Below, in pieces: positions 1 to 10,800 of a stretch of 64,000 bases of DNA. Position numbers and translations under genes: made by a program. The stretch is taken from NCBI GenBank assembly GCA_019279435.1, contig JAAALK010000702.1, forward strand, positions 62,001 to 126,000, given 5' to 3'. Source of the DNA: Zizania palustris. Taxonomy: Eukaryota; Streptophyta; Magnoliopsida; Poales; Poaceae. The notes beneath the pieces are model-generated. The model made no database searches, had not been told where the DNA came from, and was given only the letters and a program-made list of their open reading frames with translations. How positions within the stretch are numbered: the first letter of the stretch is position 1; each line of letters begins with the position of its first letter.

Positions 1-300
1 ACCCATTCTAGTCTCGACGCCACGATCTGCTCTAGCTCGACTACAATTTATTTACTGACTACCTCAGCTCTTGTGTCGTGGTCATGATCCGCTCTGACCC
101 GGACTTTGCTGAGACGTGCCCGTTCTAGTCTCGACTCCACGAGCTGCTCTGGCTCAGCTACAATGAGATTTGTTGATTGCCTCTGCTCTGGCTTTGAGGT
201 CACAATCTGCTCTAACTCATCCTTTGCTGAGTTGAACATTCGCCACCACTTAAACCAAATAGCTATGACCCGCTCTGGCTTAGCTATTGTTGGATCAAAG
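1..300. repeat. Degenerate tandem repeat, about 60-bp period
   Basis: A core like CATGATCTGCTCTGGCT recurs near 21, 82, 137, 201 and 263, spaced 55-64 bp. Units 1 and 3 resemble each other most (both with TTCTAGTCTCGAC before the core), as do 2 and 4 (both with CTTTGCTGAG after it), giving a higher-order period near 120 bp. The array may start before the window. Origin unknown; it could be part of a retrotransposon untranslated region. Confidence 0.55.
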
Positions 301-1600
301 AGATATCGTATTCCTCTTGGTTTGAACTCTCGGAGTTCAAATCATGCTCGAAACTCAGGCATCTGCGAGTCAATCACTCTGACTAAAGCAACCATGGTCT
401 TCTCTGGAATAGTCATTGTGAGGGTCACTCATTTGCCTAGGGGCTCTAACAAGCGCTATATTTGGTTGACTGTTGATACTCACCCTTCGACGAACGTGAT
501 GCTAACGGCTCTAAACAACATGCATGCGACCTGAGCTCCCTGCGTTAAACAGACCTTAGCTACATCGATCAAGCTGGGCCAAGTTTTGAACGCAGTCCGA
601 CTATAAAGAAAAGACTTAGAATGAAGAAATCTTTATTACATTCTGATGAAATGTACATGTACAATGATTTCTTCTACTCTATTTTTTCTACTCATTAGGA
701 TCGAGGGGCCTAGGCCCCAGAAGGTAGTCCAGAAGGGCATCAGACGTCAACAGGCAGGCCTTGATGGAAGCCTTCAACGTTTGTGACGCTGGGGCAGGAT
801 CGACCTTGGCAATGACAGCCAATGACACTCACCGCCCTAGGGGCCTACCTTCCATTGGGGAACTCCCTAGGGAAAGGAGGCCTCCTCCGCAGACTCTTGA
901 CCCACCGGACGTCACCCCCGAGGAGCGTCCGAAGGAGTTCAGGAATAAGCCAGGCCATGCTCACCGGAAGACGGCGTAATGTCACCGCATGGGCTCGCCA
1001 CGCCCATGATGATCACGGAGGTCCTCCATAAGGTCGCCGCATGGGCTTACAGTCCCATCTTCAAGACGCTGGTGATCTTTAAGAAGGGAAGAATGATCAA
1101 GACTCCAGCAATGAAAAGTTGATGAAGCAATCAACAAGTGAAGATTCACTTACCCGAAGTCTGGACGTTCTTGATAACCCTTCAAGAAACCATCGCATCA
1201 CGCCATCAAAATGGTTGAGCCTTCTGATGAAGAAAAGAGTCAACGTAGAGAATATGATTTGTGCCATGATGTTGGAAAAACTAAAGCCAAAGGGCCCTAT
1301 TTATAGGCCCAAGCAGCACGTGGGGAGGCAAACCACCAACGCGCTATTTAAAGTGGAACACCTTGCCATGTAGGAAGGTTTCACCGCCTAACGCGCTCGT
1401 CACCTCAGCGCTATTTATGGCTTCACCATGATTTTCTCCACTGGACTCCGCCAAGCGAAATTCATTTGATTTAATAATCCCACCACCGCTGCTGCCCGGG
1501 GCCGCCAAGATAAGTCTCCAATTCTCCATACTTCAAATTTCAATTTCATACATCACTCAAATTTAATATTTGTTAACTTATAAGCACGATTATTGGAGTA
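301..1600 (-). other. Repeat-derived non-coding stretch, LTR-like on the minus strand
   Basis: No convincing gene is visible; open frames are short and lack recognisable motifs. On the minus strand the stretch reads like a retrotransposon LTR: a promoter-like part with a TATA box near 1300, followed towards lower coordinates by transcript-like DNA. GTCACCGCATGGGC near 977 and GTCGCCGCATGGGC near 1032 form an imperfect local duplication. LTR borders were not found. Confidence 0.3.
1298..1306 (-). promoter_or_regulatory. TATA box of an LTR-like promoter
   Basis: The minus strand reads CTATAAATA inside the near-palindrome GGGCCTATAAATAGGGCCC. Similar CTATAAATA boxes occur in other LTRs in this window, for example near 63382. 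Promoter function is inferred. Confidence 0.4.
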
Positions 1601-1619
1601 GTAGCGGCTTTCTCCCACT

Positions 1620-1860
1620 CTGTACCCATGATCTGCTCTGGCTTGGATGGCCCGTCTGCTCCCAAGTGCTTAGTAAACATGCGGCTCTTAAGCATTTCCC
1701 TTGGGACCTGCCACGTTCTTCTTACTCTATATCCATGATCAGCTCTGGCTGAGTCAGTGAAGACCTCCCTAGAATGCTTAATGACTGCCCTCTTTTGGAA
1801 ATCTCCTCTACGAGATTTCATGATTGCTCACTCTGTATCCATGATCAGCTGTGGTTCACG
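1620..1860. repeat. Second cluster of the CATGATC-GCTCTGGCT motif
   Basis: Three copies lie near 1627, 1733 and 1840, at 106-107-bp spacing. The core is the same as in the array at the left end of the window, but the unit length differs. The intervening DNA shows no gene. Confidence 0.45.
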
Positions 1861-2045
1861 CGACCTATAAAGGTACGCTTCAAAAAAGTGTGTATGTGGC
1901 ATGCGTTATTCCTGTGCTTGTGATATGGCACCATGGCCAAATGATCACAACCAGTCAGATTGCATACAAAAATATTAAAAGTGACCAAGAAACATCATAT
2001 TACATGTCTTGAAAATATGTCACACATATTTTTGTTACTCGGTAG

Positions 2046-2276
2046 GTGCAGGAGGAGGAGGATAATACTCGATGTCAACAGTTAAGGCATCGACTGCTTC
2101 CTCGACCTCGACGTAAGATCATGGGGCATCAGCTTCGCTATAATGCGCTGGCCACCCTGCCTGGACAAGATCCAGTCGGATGGTCGGGTACAATGCTTGG
2201 ACGACCCCCAACACATGAGTATTCGTCGTCTTTGTGAAGTCCTGAGTCGACTGCTTCGGCCAACCTTAGGCACCGC
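2046..2276 (-). pseudogene. C-terminal end of a Tat antisense ORF (T28c), distal part
   Basis: Read on the minus strand this encodes an acidic, proline-ending tail (EEAVDALTVDIEYYPPPPAP and a stop), typical of the C-terminus of the coiled-coil proteins encoded antisense in grass Tat-type retrotransposons. The chromovirus inserted at 2277 separates it from its upstream exon at 14086-14760. The flanks of that insertion carry the same 5 bp (accgc), so the two pieces were continuous. At least one in-frame stop lies in this part. The family assignment rests on resemblance to the two better-preserved copies near 31-34 kb and 61-62.5 kb and is inference. Confidence 0.45.
2272..2276. repeat. Target-site duplication (accgc) of the chromovirus, left copy
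   Basis: The bases accgc directly precede the TG of the 5' LTR and recur directly after the CA of the 3' LTR at 14086-14090. A 5-bp duplication is standard for Ty3/gypsy integrase. Confidence 0.9.
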
Positions 2277-5200
2277 TGTAACACCCCAGAAATTAAAAAG
2301 GAATAAAATAAAAGAAAATATTATTTAAATCATTTCTGAATTTATTATTAAAGGAAAAATCCCAAAAGAACCCAAATAAAGCCAAACAGGGAGAAATACT
2401 TAAAATCTGGACTTGAAAATTTTATGAGATGAACTAGAGACCAAGATATAATTTTAGGAATTTTTACAAATTTTTATCAACAGTGGTTCAACTCTTAATC
2501 AAATAAATGAATTCCTGGAATTATTTTAAATCAGAAAAGAATTTAAAATGCTTATTGGGCCCCAACCCCGAAACCTCCCTCCTAAAGCCTTTTAGGCCCA
2601 GCCCAACACCGCCCTCTCACTGACAAGCGGGACCCGCCTGTCGGCGCCGCCCCCCTCTCTCCTCCCGCTCGCACCCCGCCTCGGCCCCACCAGTCAGCCT
2701 CCGTGCGCCCGCGTTCGCCCGCTGACTGCCGTGGCCCGCCTGTCGGCCCTTCCTTTTCTGGTTCGGTCGCTGACAGGTGGGGGCCACCTGTCAGGACCTT
2801 CGTCTCCGATGGAAGGGGATCGCTCCCCTTCCCTCCTCCGGCGATCTCCTTCCTGTTTCGCCGCCGGCCGCCCGCATTCGCCTGGATCTGCCTCGGATCA
2901 CTTTCCCCAACTGTCGATGATCCCTTTCCATGTAATCCCGACGCGTTTCGCCGTTTATGGGAGCTCGGCCGAGAGTTAGGAAACCCTCGCCGGAGTTCTT
3001 GGAAACCTTCGGTTTCTTTCCGTTTAGGCGCCGCCGGTGACCCCTATAAGTACCCCTCTGCTCACCGCACTCTGCCCACACCGCCTAAGCCCTAGCCTTC
3101 GCCCTCCAGAGCGTCGCTACGGTTTTTGCGAGTCCCTCCTCTGCTCCACCTCCGGCGAGACATGGCCGTCGCCTCCGGCCTCCTCCGCCTTAGCCACCGC
3201 CACCGACGAGACCGCCGGAGCCCGCTCGTCATCGGCCACCCCTCCGACAGTCGTGAAGACCACCGGATCGCCATCGCTGTCGAGCACCCGAAGCCTCCCC
3301 GCCGTCTACGCTCGCCGCCGGTCACCTCCGGGCCCCCTTCATCGCCACCAGAGGTATCATTGTGACCCCCATCACCTCCGCATTCCATTTTTGGCCCTAG
3401 CTAGGTCCCTAGGCCATCGCCGTCGCCGCCATAGTCCAACCCGAGCCCGCCGTCGCCGGAGACGAAGGGGTACTCGACCCCTTTATGGCGTGCCGTGCCG
3501 GACGCGATCGAAGCCATCCGATCACGATCGGAGGGCCACGATTAAATCCCTTCGGGATTTAATCCGGGCCCTCGGATCTGATCGAAGGGGTATCGTGCGA
3601 TCGCAACCGTCGATCGTTACTTAAAACCCCGGATCCATCCGGTGCGTCCACGTGTACCCATTTGTCACGTTTTAATCACAGCCGTTCAATTTCATTTAAA
3701 CGTCCCGCCTCGCGCCCGGCCGCTCGATCTGGATCGGACGATCCAGATCGGTTCGGTCCACGCGCACAGTGGTGCGGTCCACCGTGGGCTTGGCTCACCG
3801 TGGACCAGAGCCCATTTTCTGTTTAAATAAAATTCCAGAAAATTGTTTAAACTTCAAAAATTCATATCTTGCTCATTTTAACTCCAAATTTCACCATTCA
3901 AATTTTGTTAGAACCAGAATATTATTCTCTACACATTAATGCCATAAAACAGTATGCTTCTGTTACCCAAAATATTATTAATAAATAAATGAATAAAAAC
4001 CCCTTAGGGTTAAAATTAATAATACAGAAAACAAATTGGAAAAAATTCTAAAATATTAAACTTTACTGTTTTGCACAAAACCTTGAAATATTAAAAATAT
4101 TACTTCACATAATAAAACCTACAAATGTGTATGTTTAATATTTGGTGAGTTTTATCTGTTTATTGAATGTATTGTTTATTTTCCGTATCGAGAAGACTAC
4201 GAGTTCGTCGAGGAGCAGGAGTTCTACCCCGAGGTTCCTCCATCCCCATTTGCTGATCAAGGCAAGTCATCGACCACCTTTGTGGACACAGTTGATCATT
4301 ATTGAGCCTATGATTTAATAAATTATCGCTATAACTCATAGGTTAATATTGCATTAGTCAAAGATCAAGCCCTACACTTATATTTATTAGATCCCCGTCT
4401 TTGTGTGCGAACCCAAGCCATGCTTATTGAGCCTCAACTCCTTGTCACTCTACAAATATTATATTAGCTAGTGCCCAATGTACCGGCACAACTGCTATAG
4501 GATATAAAGAATGAGTCGTAGAATAGATGAATTCTGGTATATGAAATACCCCGTTATTCTTGTCTCTGGACTCTGTTGGAGTTAGGTATGTTATAAGTAT
4601 GGTGGGTTCCGGGTGCAAGCTCGGGTTTTGGTATGTCGCACCCGGGGCACTATAAGGACCGGTCTGCGGGATCTGTTGCGAAGCACTTCCGTACCAACCA
4701 CAAGTCTAATGGGTAAGTCCTAACTGGAAGTGTGGAACCCTCCGTCTCACGGCACCATAGTGGAGGGGGCAAGGGGCTAGCCCTCAGGGCGCCTTGTACC
4801 GACGATGGCTCAAGAGGGGGTATTGTGGAAACTCGACATGGCGAGACACGGTACGAAACCTATAAGAGGGTGCTGTTGAGTCGGGGAAGACCATATGGAA
4901 GGTTTTGGCACGAGTTCCCGTGTGATGGGTCATCTCGTTACACTTCGGTGTAGGTGATGAGTGCGTGCCTTGTGGGTACAGTGGTACATCTCTGATCAGA
5001 GTAATTCAATCTTTTTGAAAAGCCGAGCCCACGGTCAAGGGCGGGTTGTGTGACTACTCGCAGTTAGTTTACAAATTGTTTGGATGTTTGAGTTATTCAT
5101 GGCATGTAAGGACTATTGTGCGAGGAGGTGAAACGTACTCCTCGAGTTAGAAGATGATGATGCATTCACATGTTTACCTTTTCTGTACTAATAAATTGCT

Positions 5201-5585
5201 CACATTTAATGCTTTACAAATATGCTGCTTCCGCAAAACTAGCCACTATCTCCCTTGTTATTATCTTGCATTATATCTGCATTCGGTGGCTTGCTGAGTA
5301 CATCTGTACTCACCCCGTTGACTTACACCATCAGAGCCCGTCTACTACGAGGAGGATGAAGGTCTGGAGTAGCGACCCAGTCAAGGCGAGACTGGAAGGA
5401 GGCGTTCATCTAGGACCCTTGATTTTATTAGTTTCTCTTCACTTTCATTCACTTTTGTATTAATGCGGTCTACGAGCCGTGAATGATTGCCCGTATTGTA
5501 CGTGGTCGCTTTATGAACGTCTTGGTTTATTGATTTTCTTTGGAATTTCAATAAAGGTCCTGATTTATTAAATCGGGGCGCGACA
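2277..5585 (+). repeat. 5' LTR of the chromovirus (3309 bp)
   Basis: It starts TGTAACACCCC and ends GGGCGCGACA. The left part is AT-rich; a GC-rich part (about 2630-3620) holds a TATA-like box at 3044 and looks like a plant promoter plus 5' untranslated exon, with a good splice donor (AG/GTATCA) near 3353. Farther right are a perfect hairpin (3541-3563) and a palindrome (5295-5312) that recur in related LTRs of the window. Short open frames on both strands are incidental. Confidence 0.93.
3044..3052 (+). promoter_or_regulatory. Putative TATA box of the chromovirus LTR
   Basis: CTATAAGTA lies in a GC-rich promoter-like stretch, followed about 30 bp on by a CACCGCAC-type sequence that could be the transcription start. 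The segment holding it is absent from the 3' LTR. Function is inferred. Confidence 0.5.
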
Positions 5586-5588
5586 AGA

Positions 5589-5600
5589 TGGTATCAGAGC
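5589..5600 (+). other. Primer-binding site (initiator tRNA-Met type)
   Basis: TGGTATCAGAGC lies three bases after the 5' LTR. This is the standard plant retrotransposon primer site complementary to the 3' end of initiator tRNA-Met. Confidence 0.9.
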
Positions 5601-5730
5601 CGACTTGACTGTAGGAAGCCAAACAGACCTGACCTTAGGACTTATATATATATATATTCACTATATTTTACAAAAGATTACTTATCCTCTCATCTCCTGA
5701 GATTTTCACAAAATTTTCTCTCTTTTGTAG

Positions 5731-6537
5731 ATGCCGGTCCGTACCGTGAATGGGAACCTTCGTGACGAGGCCGGATTCATCCGCGAGCTACGCATGCTCG
5801 TCAGTTTCCTCGGATTCGAGCATGAGCCGATGTACCATGGAGTCTTCCCCGACGAGGAAGAGAGCTTCTGCGAGGTCACCGTCGTCGTCCAGCCCTCCCC
5901 TCAGACAGCTCACACCTACCGCGGAGGAGGACCTACCTTCCTGGTGGCCAGCCAGCACACCGCTCTCCAGGCACTCACGGAGCTCCGGATGATCTACGAA
6001 AGCGAGCTCTACGACACGGACTTCCGCTTCGTACCTCTTCGCACCCCAGGGAGTCCACACAGTGTCTTCGTCAGCACCCTCTCCCAGCGCCATTCGGCGA
6101 TTGGTCATACCATGCGCTTGTTGGAGGCCATGGATGATCTCCACTACGAGGCGCTGCAGGATGCCAATGGACAGCGCGACACCATCAGCTTCTACCGACA
6201 CTCTTCCGAGGATCTGAACCGCGAGAACGGAGAGCTTCGTCGCCGCATCCAGCAGGGACACCGCTTGGCTGCCGAGGCAGAGGAATTGAGGCGACAAAAT
6301 GAGCTCCTTCGACAGCGTGTCGCCACCAACCCACATCTCCGCTACCAGATCGAGGAGTTGAAGAAGGACATAGAGGAAATCGCACCTCTTCCGCCTCGCC
6401 GGAAGAAACCCCTTCAGACTCCCACTGTGAGGCCCAAGAGGATCTCCCGCAGCGCACCACCCGCCGGACCGTCCAGTTCCTCGACCCCGACCGTCTCCCA
6501 CGAGCCCGAGATCGAGCCGTCCCCCAAGCTGCCTTAG
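5731..6537 (+). CDS. Chromovirus extra ORF (ORF0) before gag, coiled-coil protein
   Basis: A 268-residue open frame upstream of gag, with no stop or frameshift. Residues 1-130 form a compact mixed domain I do not recognise. Residues about 150-210 are rich in charged heptads (ENGELRRRIQQ, AEELRRQNELLRQR) and predict a coiled coil. The tail from about 215 is basic and rich in proline and serine. Extra ORFs in this position are known from rice RIRE3/RIRE8-type elements; their role is unknown. The start is set by the first ATG, which directly follows a pyrimidine run ending TTTTGTAG, an excellent 3' splice site, so the ORF may be expressed from a spliced transcript. It is intact in an element whose pol is broken. 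Confidence 0.75.
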   Translation: MPVRTVNGNLRDEAGFIRELRMLVSFLGFEHEPMYHGVFPDEEESFCEVTVVVQPSPQTAHTYRGGGPTFLVASQHTALQALTELRMIYESELYDTDFRFVPLRTPGSPHSVFVSTLSQRHSAIGHTMRLLEAMDDLHYEALQDANGQRDTISFYRHSSEDLNRENGELRRRIQQGHRLAAEAEELRRQNELLRQRVATNPHLRYQIEELKKDIEEIAPLPPRRKKPLQTPTVRPKRISRSAPPAGPSSSSTPTVSHEPEIEPSPKLP

Positions 6538-6709
6538 ACGTAGTTTTACGATTGATTGTTATTTTATTTCTTGCTTGTATTAGCATTCATGTCAAAATAT
6601 AAGGCATGAATGAGAGAATAAATAAATGTAACCGCAAGAACGGTACCCTTTTGAAATAAAATATAAAGAAGTTCATCAAAATAAATGTGTATACGTTGAA
6701 AATTCCAGG

Positions 6710-7870
6710 ATGACCAACACTCAAGGATCAGACGCTCCTCAGAACAGAGGGGATAGTGGCAACCTGCCACAATGGGGAGCCACCGGGCAGAGGCAAGCCC
6801 CGGTCGCCAATCACCCCACTTTGGCTGAGATGATGGCCACTCAGAATCAGTTGGTCTCAGCCCTCCTGCACCAGATGCAGCAGCAGCAGCAGCAGCAGAT
6901 GCAAGAGCAGCAGGCTCACCTCTTTCGCCTCCACCAACAGCCCGAGCTGCCCCGACCCGCCACACCAGCTCCCGCTCCCGCGACACAGCTCTCGGAGTTC
7001 CTCCGAGTCCGCCCACCGACCTTCTCGAGCACCACCAACCCCATGGAGGCTGGGGATTGGTTGCGGGCGATCGAGAAGAAGCTCGACCTCCTGACCTGCA
7101 CTGAGCAGGAGAGGGTGGCCTTCGCCACCCACCAGCTTCATGGTCCCGCTGCGGAGTGGTGGGACAATCATCGTGAGACCCTGCCCGAGGGCCACGCTCC
7201 CACTTGGGCGGAGTTCTCGGCCGCCTTTCGTGCCGCCCACATCCCCGACGGCATCGTTGCCCAGAAGCAACAAGAGTTCCGAGATCTGCAGCAAGGGAGC
7301 AGATCTGTCACTGAGTATCTACACGAGTTTAACCGTCTGGCCCGGTACGCACCAGAGGAGGTCCGTACGGATGCAGCCAGACAAGCTAAGTTCCTTCGGG
7401 GACTGAAGGATGAGCTGTCACTGCAGCTTATCTCCGGAGATTTCGCCAACTTTCAAAAGTTGGTGAACAAAGCTATTATGCAGGAGACCCAACAGAATAA
7501 AGTTGACCTGAAGAAGAAGAGGATGATAGCCTTCAGGCAGAACCAGGGTATGGCCCAGAGACCCCGTTTTGCTCCACCCCCACCAGCGCCACAGTACCAC
7601 CCCCGGCCAGTGTATCGCCCGGCGCCACCAGCTGCCAATGCCGGAGCCAGCCAACCTCGTGCCGCTCCAGCCACACCGACCGCCCCAGCTGCCCCGGCCA
7701 AGAAGGCAGAGATCCTGCGCGACAAGCACGGCAAGCCCGTGGTATGCTTCAACTGCCGTCAGGAGGGACATTACTCCAATTCTTGCCCCCATCCTAAGCG
7801 CGTCCAAGGAGTTGCCGCGAACCCCGCCATCCGCGCCCGAGTCAATCACGTCACCGCTGAAGAAGCTTAG
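6710..7870 (+). CDS. gag: Chromovirus Gag (capsid and nucleocapsid)
   Basis: 386 residues. After a variable N-terminus with a polyglutamine run (6879-6899), residues about 95-270 match a plant retrotransposon gag domain (AIEKKLDLL, HQLHGPAAEWW, EYLHEFNRLARYAP, FLRGLKDEL). A proline/alanine-rich linker follows, then a CCHC zinc knuckle, C-x2-C-x4-H-x4-C, at 7745-7786, which would bind RNA. The frame ends with TAG at 7868 and stays in the same phase into the protease ORF. In relatives gag-pol is usually one frame with glutamine here, so this is probably a CAG-to-TAG mutation rather than a programmed stop. The gag domain itself looks intact. Confidence 0.88.
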   Translation: MTNTQGSDAPQNRGDSGNLPQWGATGQRQAPVANHPTLAEMMATQNQLVSALLHQMQQQQQQQMQEQQAHLFRLHQQPELPRPATPAPAPATQLSEFLRVRPPTFSSTTNPMEAGDWLRAIEKKLDLLTCTEQERVAFATHQLHGPAAEWWDNHRETLPEGHAPTWAEFSAAFRAAHIPDGIVAQKQQEFRDLQQGSRSVTEYLHEFNRLARYAPEEVRTDAARQAKFLRGLKDELSLQLISGDFANFQKLVNKAIMQETQQNKVDLKKKRMIAFRQNQGMAQRPRFAPPPPAPQYHPRPVYRPAPPAANAGASQPRAAPATPTAPAAPAKKAEILRDKHGKPVVCFNCRQEGHYSNSCPHPKRVQGVAANPAIRARVNHVTAEEA

Positions 7871-7885
7871 GCCGCACCAGAGATA

Positions 7886-10800
7886 GTGATGGGTAAGTTC
7901 TTGGTACATTCAGCACTTGCAGTGGTTTTATTTGACACTGGAGCTACGCACTCCTTCATATCAACTGATTTTGTGGAAAAGAACAATCTAAACATCGAAG
8001 ATCTACCCAGAGCCGTACAAATAGCCACCCCGGGAAAACAAACTCTAGCCCTAACATATAGCCCAAAGGTATGGATAGATATCCACGGCACCATATTTTG
8101 GGCCGACCCCATCCTAATAGAATGCCAAGGCCTAGATCTCATTCTAGGAATGGATTGGTTAAATAAATACCAAGGGGTGATAGAATGTGCCCAGAGAAAA
8201 GTGACTGTGACCAGCGAAGAAGGGACTTCCGTCACATTTCAGATGCCAAGACTAAAGATCAGAAGACCAAGACTGCACCAGATTATCTTGGAGGAAATCC
8301 CGATAGTCTGTGAGTATCCGAACGTGTTTCCAGAGGATTTACCAGGAATGCCACCCAGGAGGGACATCGAGTTCAGGATTGACTTGGTGCCTGGAACCAC
8401 CCCTATATACAAACGACCATACCGAATGGCCGCCAACGAATTAGCTGAGATGAAGCAACAGTTGGAGGATCTTGAGAAGAAAGGCTATATCAGACCAAGC
8501 ACATCACCGTGGGTGCCCCCGTCATCTTCGTCGAGAAGAAAGAAGACAAGGCAAAGCGTATGTGTGTGGATTACCGCGCCTTGAATGAGGTAACAATCAA
8601 GAATAAGTACCCGTTGCCTCGGATCGATGATCTTTTCGACCAGCTCAAAGGAGCTACGGTATTCTCGAAGATCGACCTGCGGTCTGGTTACCATCAGTTG
8701 AGGATTCGGGAAGAGGATATACCCAAGACGGCTTTCACTACCCGTTATGGATTATATGAGTGCACGGTTATGTCCTTTGGATTGACCAATGCCCCTGCAT
8801 TCTTCATGAATATGATGAATAAAGTGTTCATGGAGTATTTGGACAAGTTCATAGTGGTTTTCATAGACGGCATCCTCATTTATTCCAAGGACCAGAAGGA
8901 GCACGAGACTCACCTCCGGTTGACCTTAGGAAAGTTAAGGGAACACCAATTGTATGCCAAGTACAGCAAATGCAAGTTTTGGACGGCGGAAGTAAAGTTC
9001 CTCGGACACATCATCTCTGCGCGAGGAATTGCAGTAGACCCTGCCACCGTGGAAGCAGTTACGGATTGGCTGCCACCCACGAATGTATCTAAGATACGAA
9101 GTTTTCTGGGATTGGCCGGATATTACCGAAGATTCATCGAGAATTTTTCTAAGATAGCCAAGCCAATGACCAAGCTGTTGCAGAAAGGAGAGAAGTTTGA
9201 ATGGACTCCTGAATGCGAGGAAAGTTTCCGCACCCTCAAGACTCGTTTGGTGTCTGCACCTATACTAACCCTACCGGATATTCGCAAAGACTTCCATGTC
9301 TATTGCGACGCATCTCGCCAAGGATTGGGATGTGTTCTTATGCAAGATGGAAAAGTTATCTCTTATGCCTCCCGACAGTTGAGACCTCATGAGTTGAATT
9401 ATCCGACTCATGATCTGGAATTAGCCGCCGTAGTGCACGCCCTTAAGATTTGGAGGCACTATCTAGTTGGAAATCGCTGTGAGATCTTTACGGATCACAA
9501 GAGCTTGAAGTATATCTTCACACAGCCTGACCTTAATCTGAGGCAAAGACGATGGTTGGAACTAATCAAGGACTATGACTTAGGTATTCACTACCACCCA
9601 GGAAAAGCAAATGTGGTAGCAGATGCGTTAAGCCGCAAGGGATATTGCACAGCCATGATGATTCAAGAACACGCACCCTTGTTATGTAAGGAGATGGAAA
9701 AATTGAATCTTGGGGTAACCACAAGAGCATACCTAGCCACCTTGGAGACCCAACCTGTCTTGTTCGAGCAGATCCGTGAGGCTCAGATGGAGGACCCGGA
9801 TATAGCTGCCATTAAGAAGAACATGAGACAAGGAAAAGCCCCCGGATTTTCAGAAGACGAGAATGGCACCATATGGTTTGGAACTCGGATATGTGTGCCG
9901 GATAAACCAGAGATAAAGACCCTTATCCTGAGAGAAGCCCATGAGACATTGTACTCCATTCATCCCGGTAGTACCAAGATGTACCAAGATCTGAAGGAAC
10001 GTTTTTGGTGGGTCAGCATGAAAAGAGAGATTGCCCAATTTGTCGCCGAATGTGACACCTGCAGAAGAGTAAAAGCTGAACATCAGAGACCTGCAGGATT
10101 ATTACAGCCGCTTAAGGTACCTGAATGGAAGTGGGAAGAGATTGGTATGGATTTCATCACCGGATTACCAAAGACCCAACTTGGGTATGATTCGATATGG
10201 GTGATCATTGATCGGCTTACGAAAGTAGCTCATTTCATAGCCGTCAAGACGACCTTTAGTGGCCCTAAGCTAGCAGAGCTATATATGGCCCGGATAGTAT
10301 GTCTTCATGGAGTGCCCAAGAAGATAGTATCTGACCGAGGAAGTCAGTTTACCTCTCGTTTTTGGAAGAACCTCCAAGAGGAGATGGGCACGAGATTGAA
10401 TTTCAGTACCGCCTACCATCCTCAGACAGATGGACAAACAGAGAGAGTAAATCAGATACTAGAGGATATGCTTCGAGCATGTGCTTTGGATTTTGGAGCT
10501 ACGTGGGACAAGAGCTTGCCGTATGCTGAGTTTTCATACAACAACAGCTATCAAGCCAGTCTTCAGATGTCTCCTTTTGAAGCCCTATATGGACGTAAGT
10601 GCAGAACGCCACTACTTTGGGACCAAACAGGTGAATCCCAAGTATTTGGGACCGACATTCTACGTGAAGCTGAAGAGAAGGTACGGATCATCAGAGACCG
10701 ACTCAAGACAGCCCAATCGCGACAAAAGAGCTACGCAGATAATCGCCGTCGAGACCTAGCCTTTGAAGAAGGAGATCATGTCTACCTTCGGGTTACACCT

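Noticed and set aside
3037..3624. 195-codon Arg/Ser-rich frame in the chromovirus LTR
   Set aside because: It lies in the GC-rich leader of the LTR and is disrupted in the 3' LTR copy; low-complexity composition, no recognisable domain.
5788..6501. Minus-strand open frame of 237 codons over ORF0
   Set aside because: It is the antisense shadow of the GC-rich ORF0, without motifs or its own context.
7868..7870. Programmed stop-codon readthrough between gag and pol
   Set aside because: Relatives usually have one continuous gag-pol frame with glutamine here, and pol carries other breaks, so a simple CAG-to-TAG mutation is more likely; not excluded.
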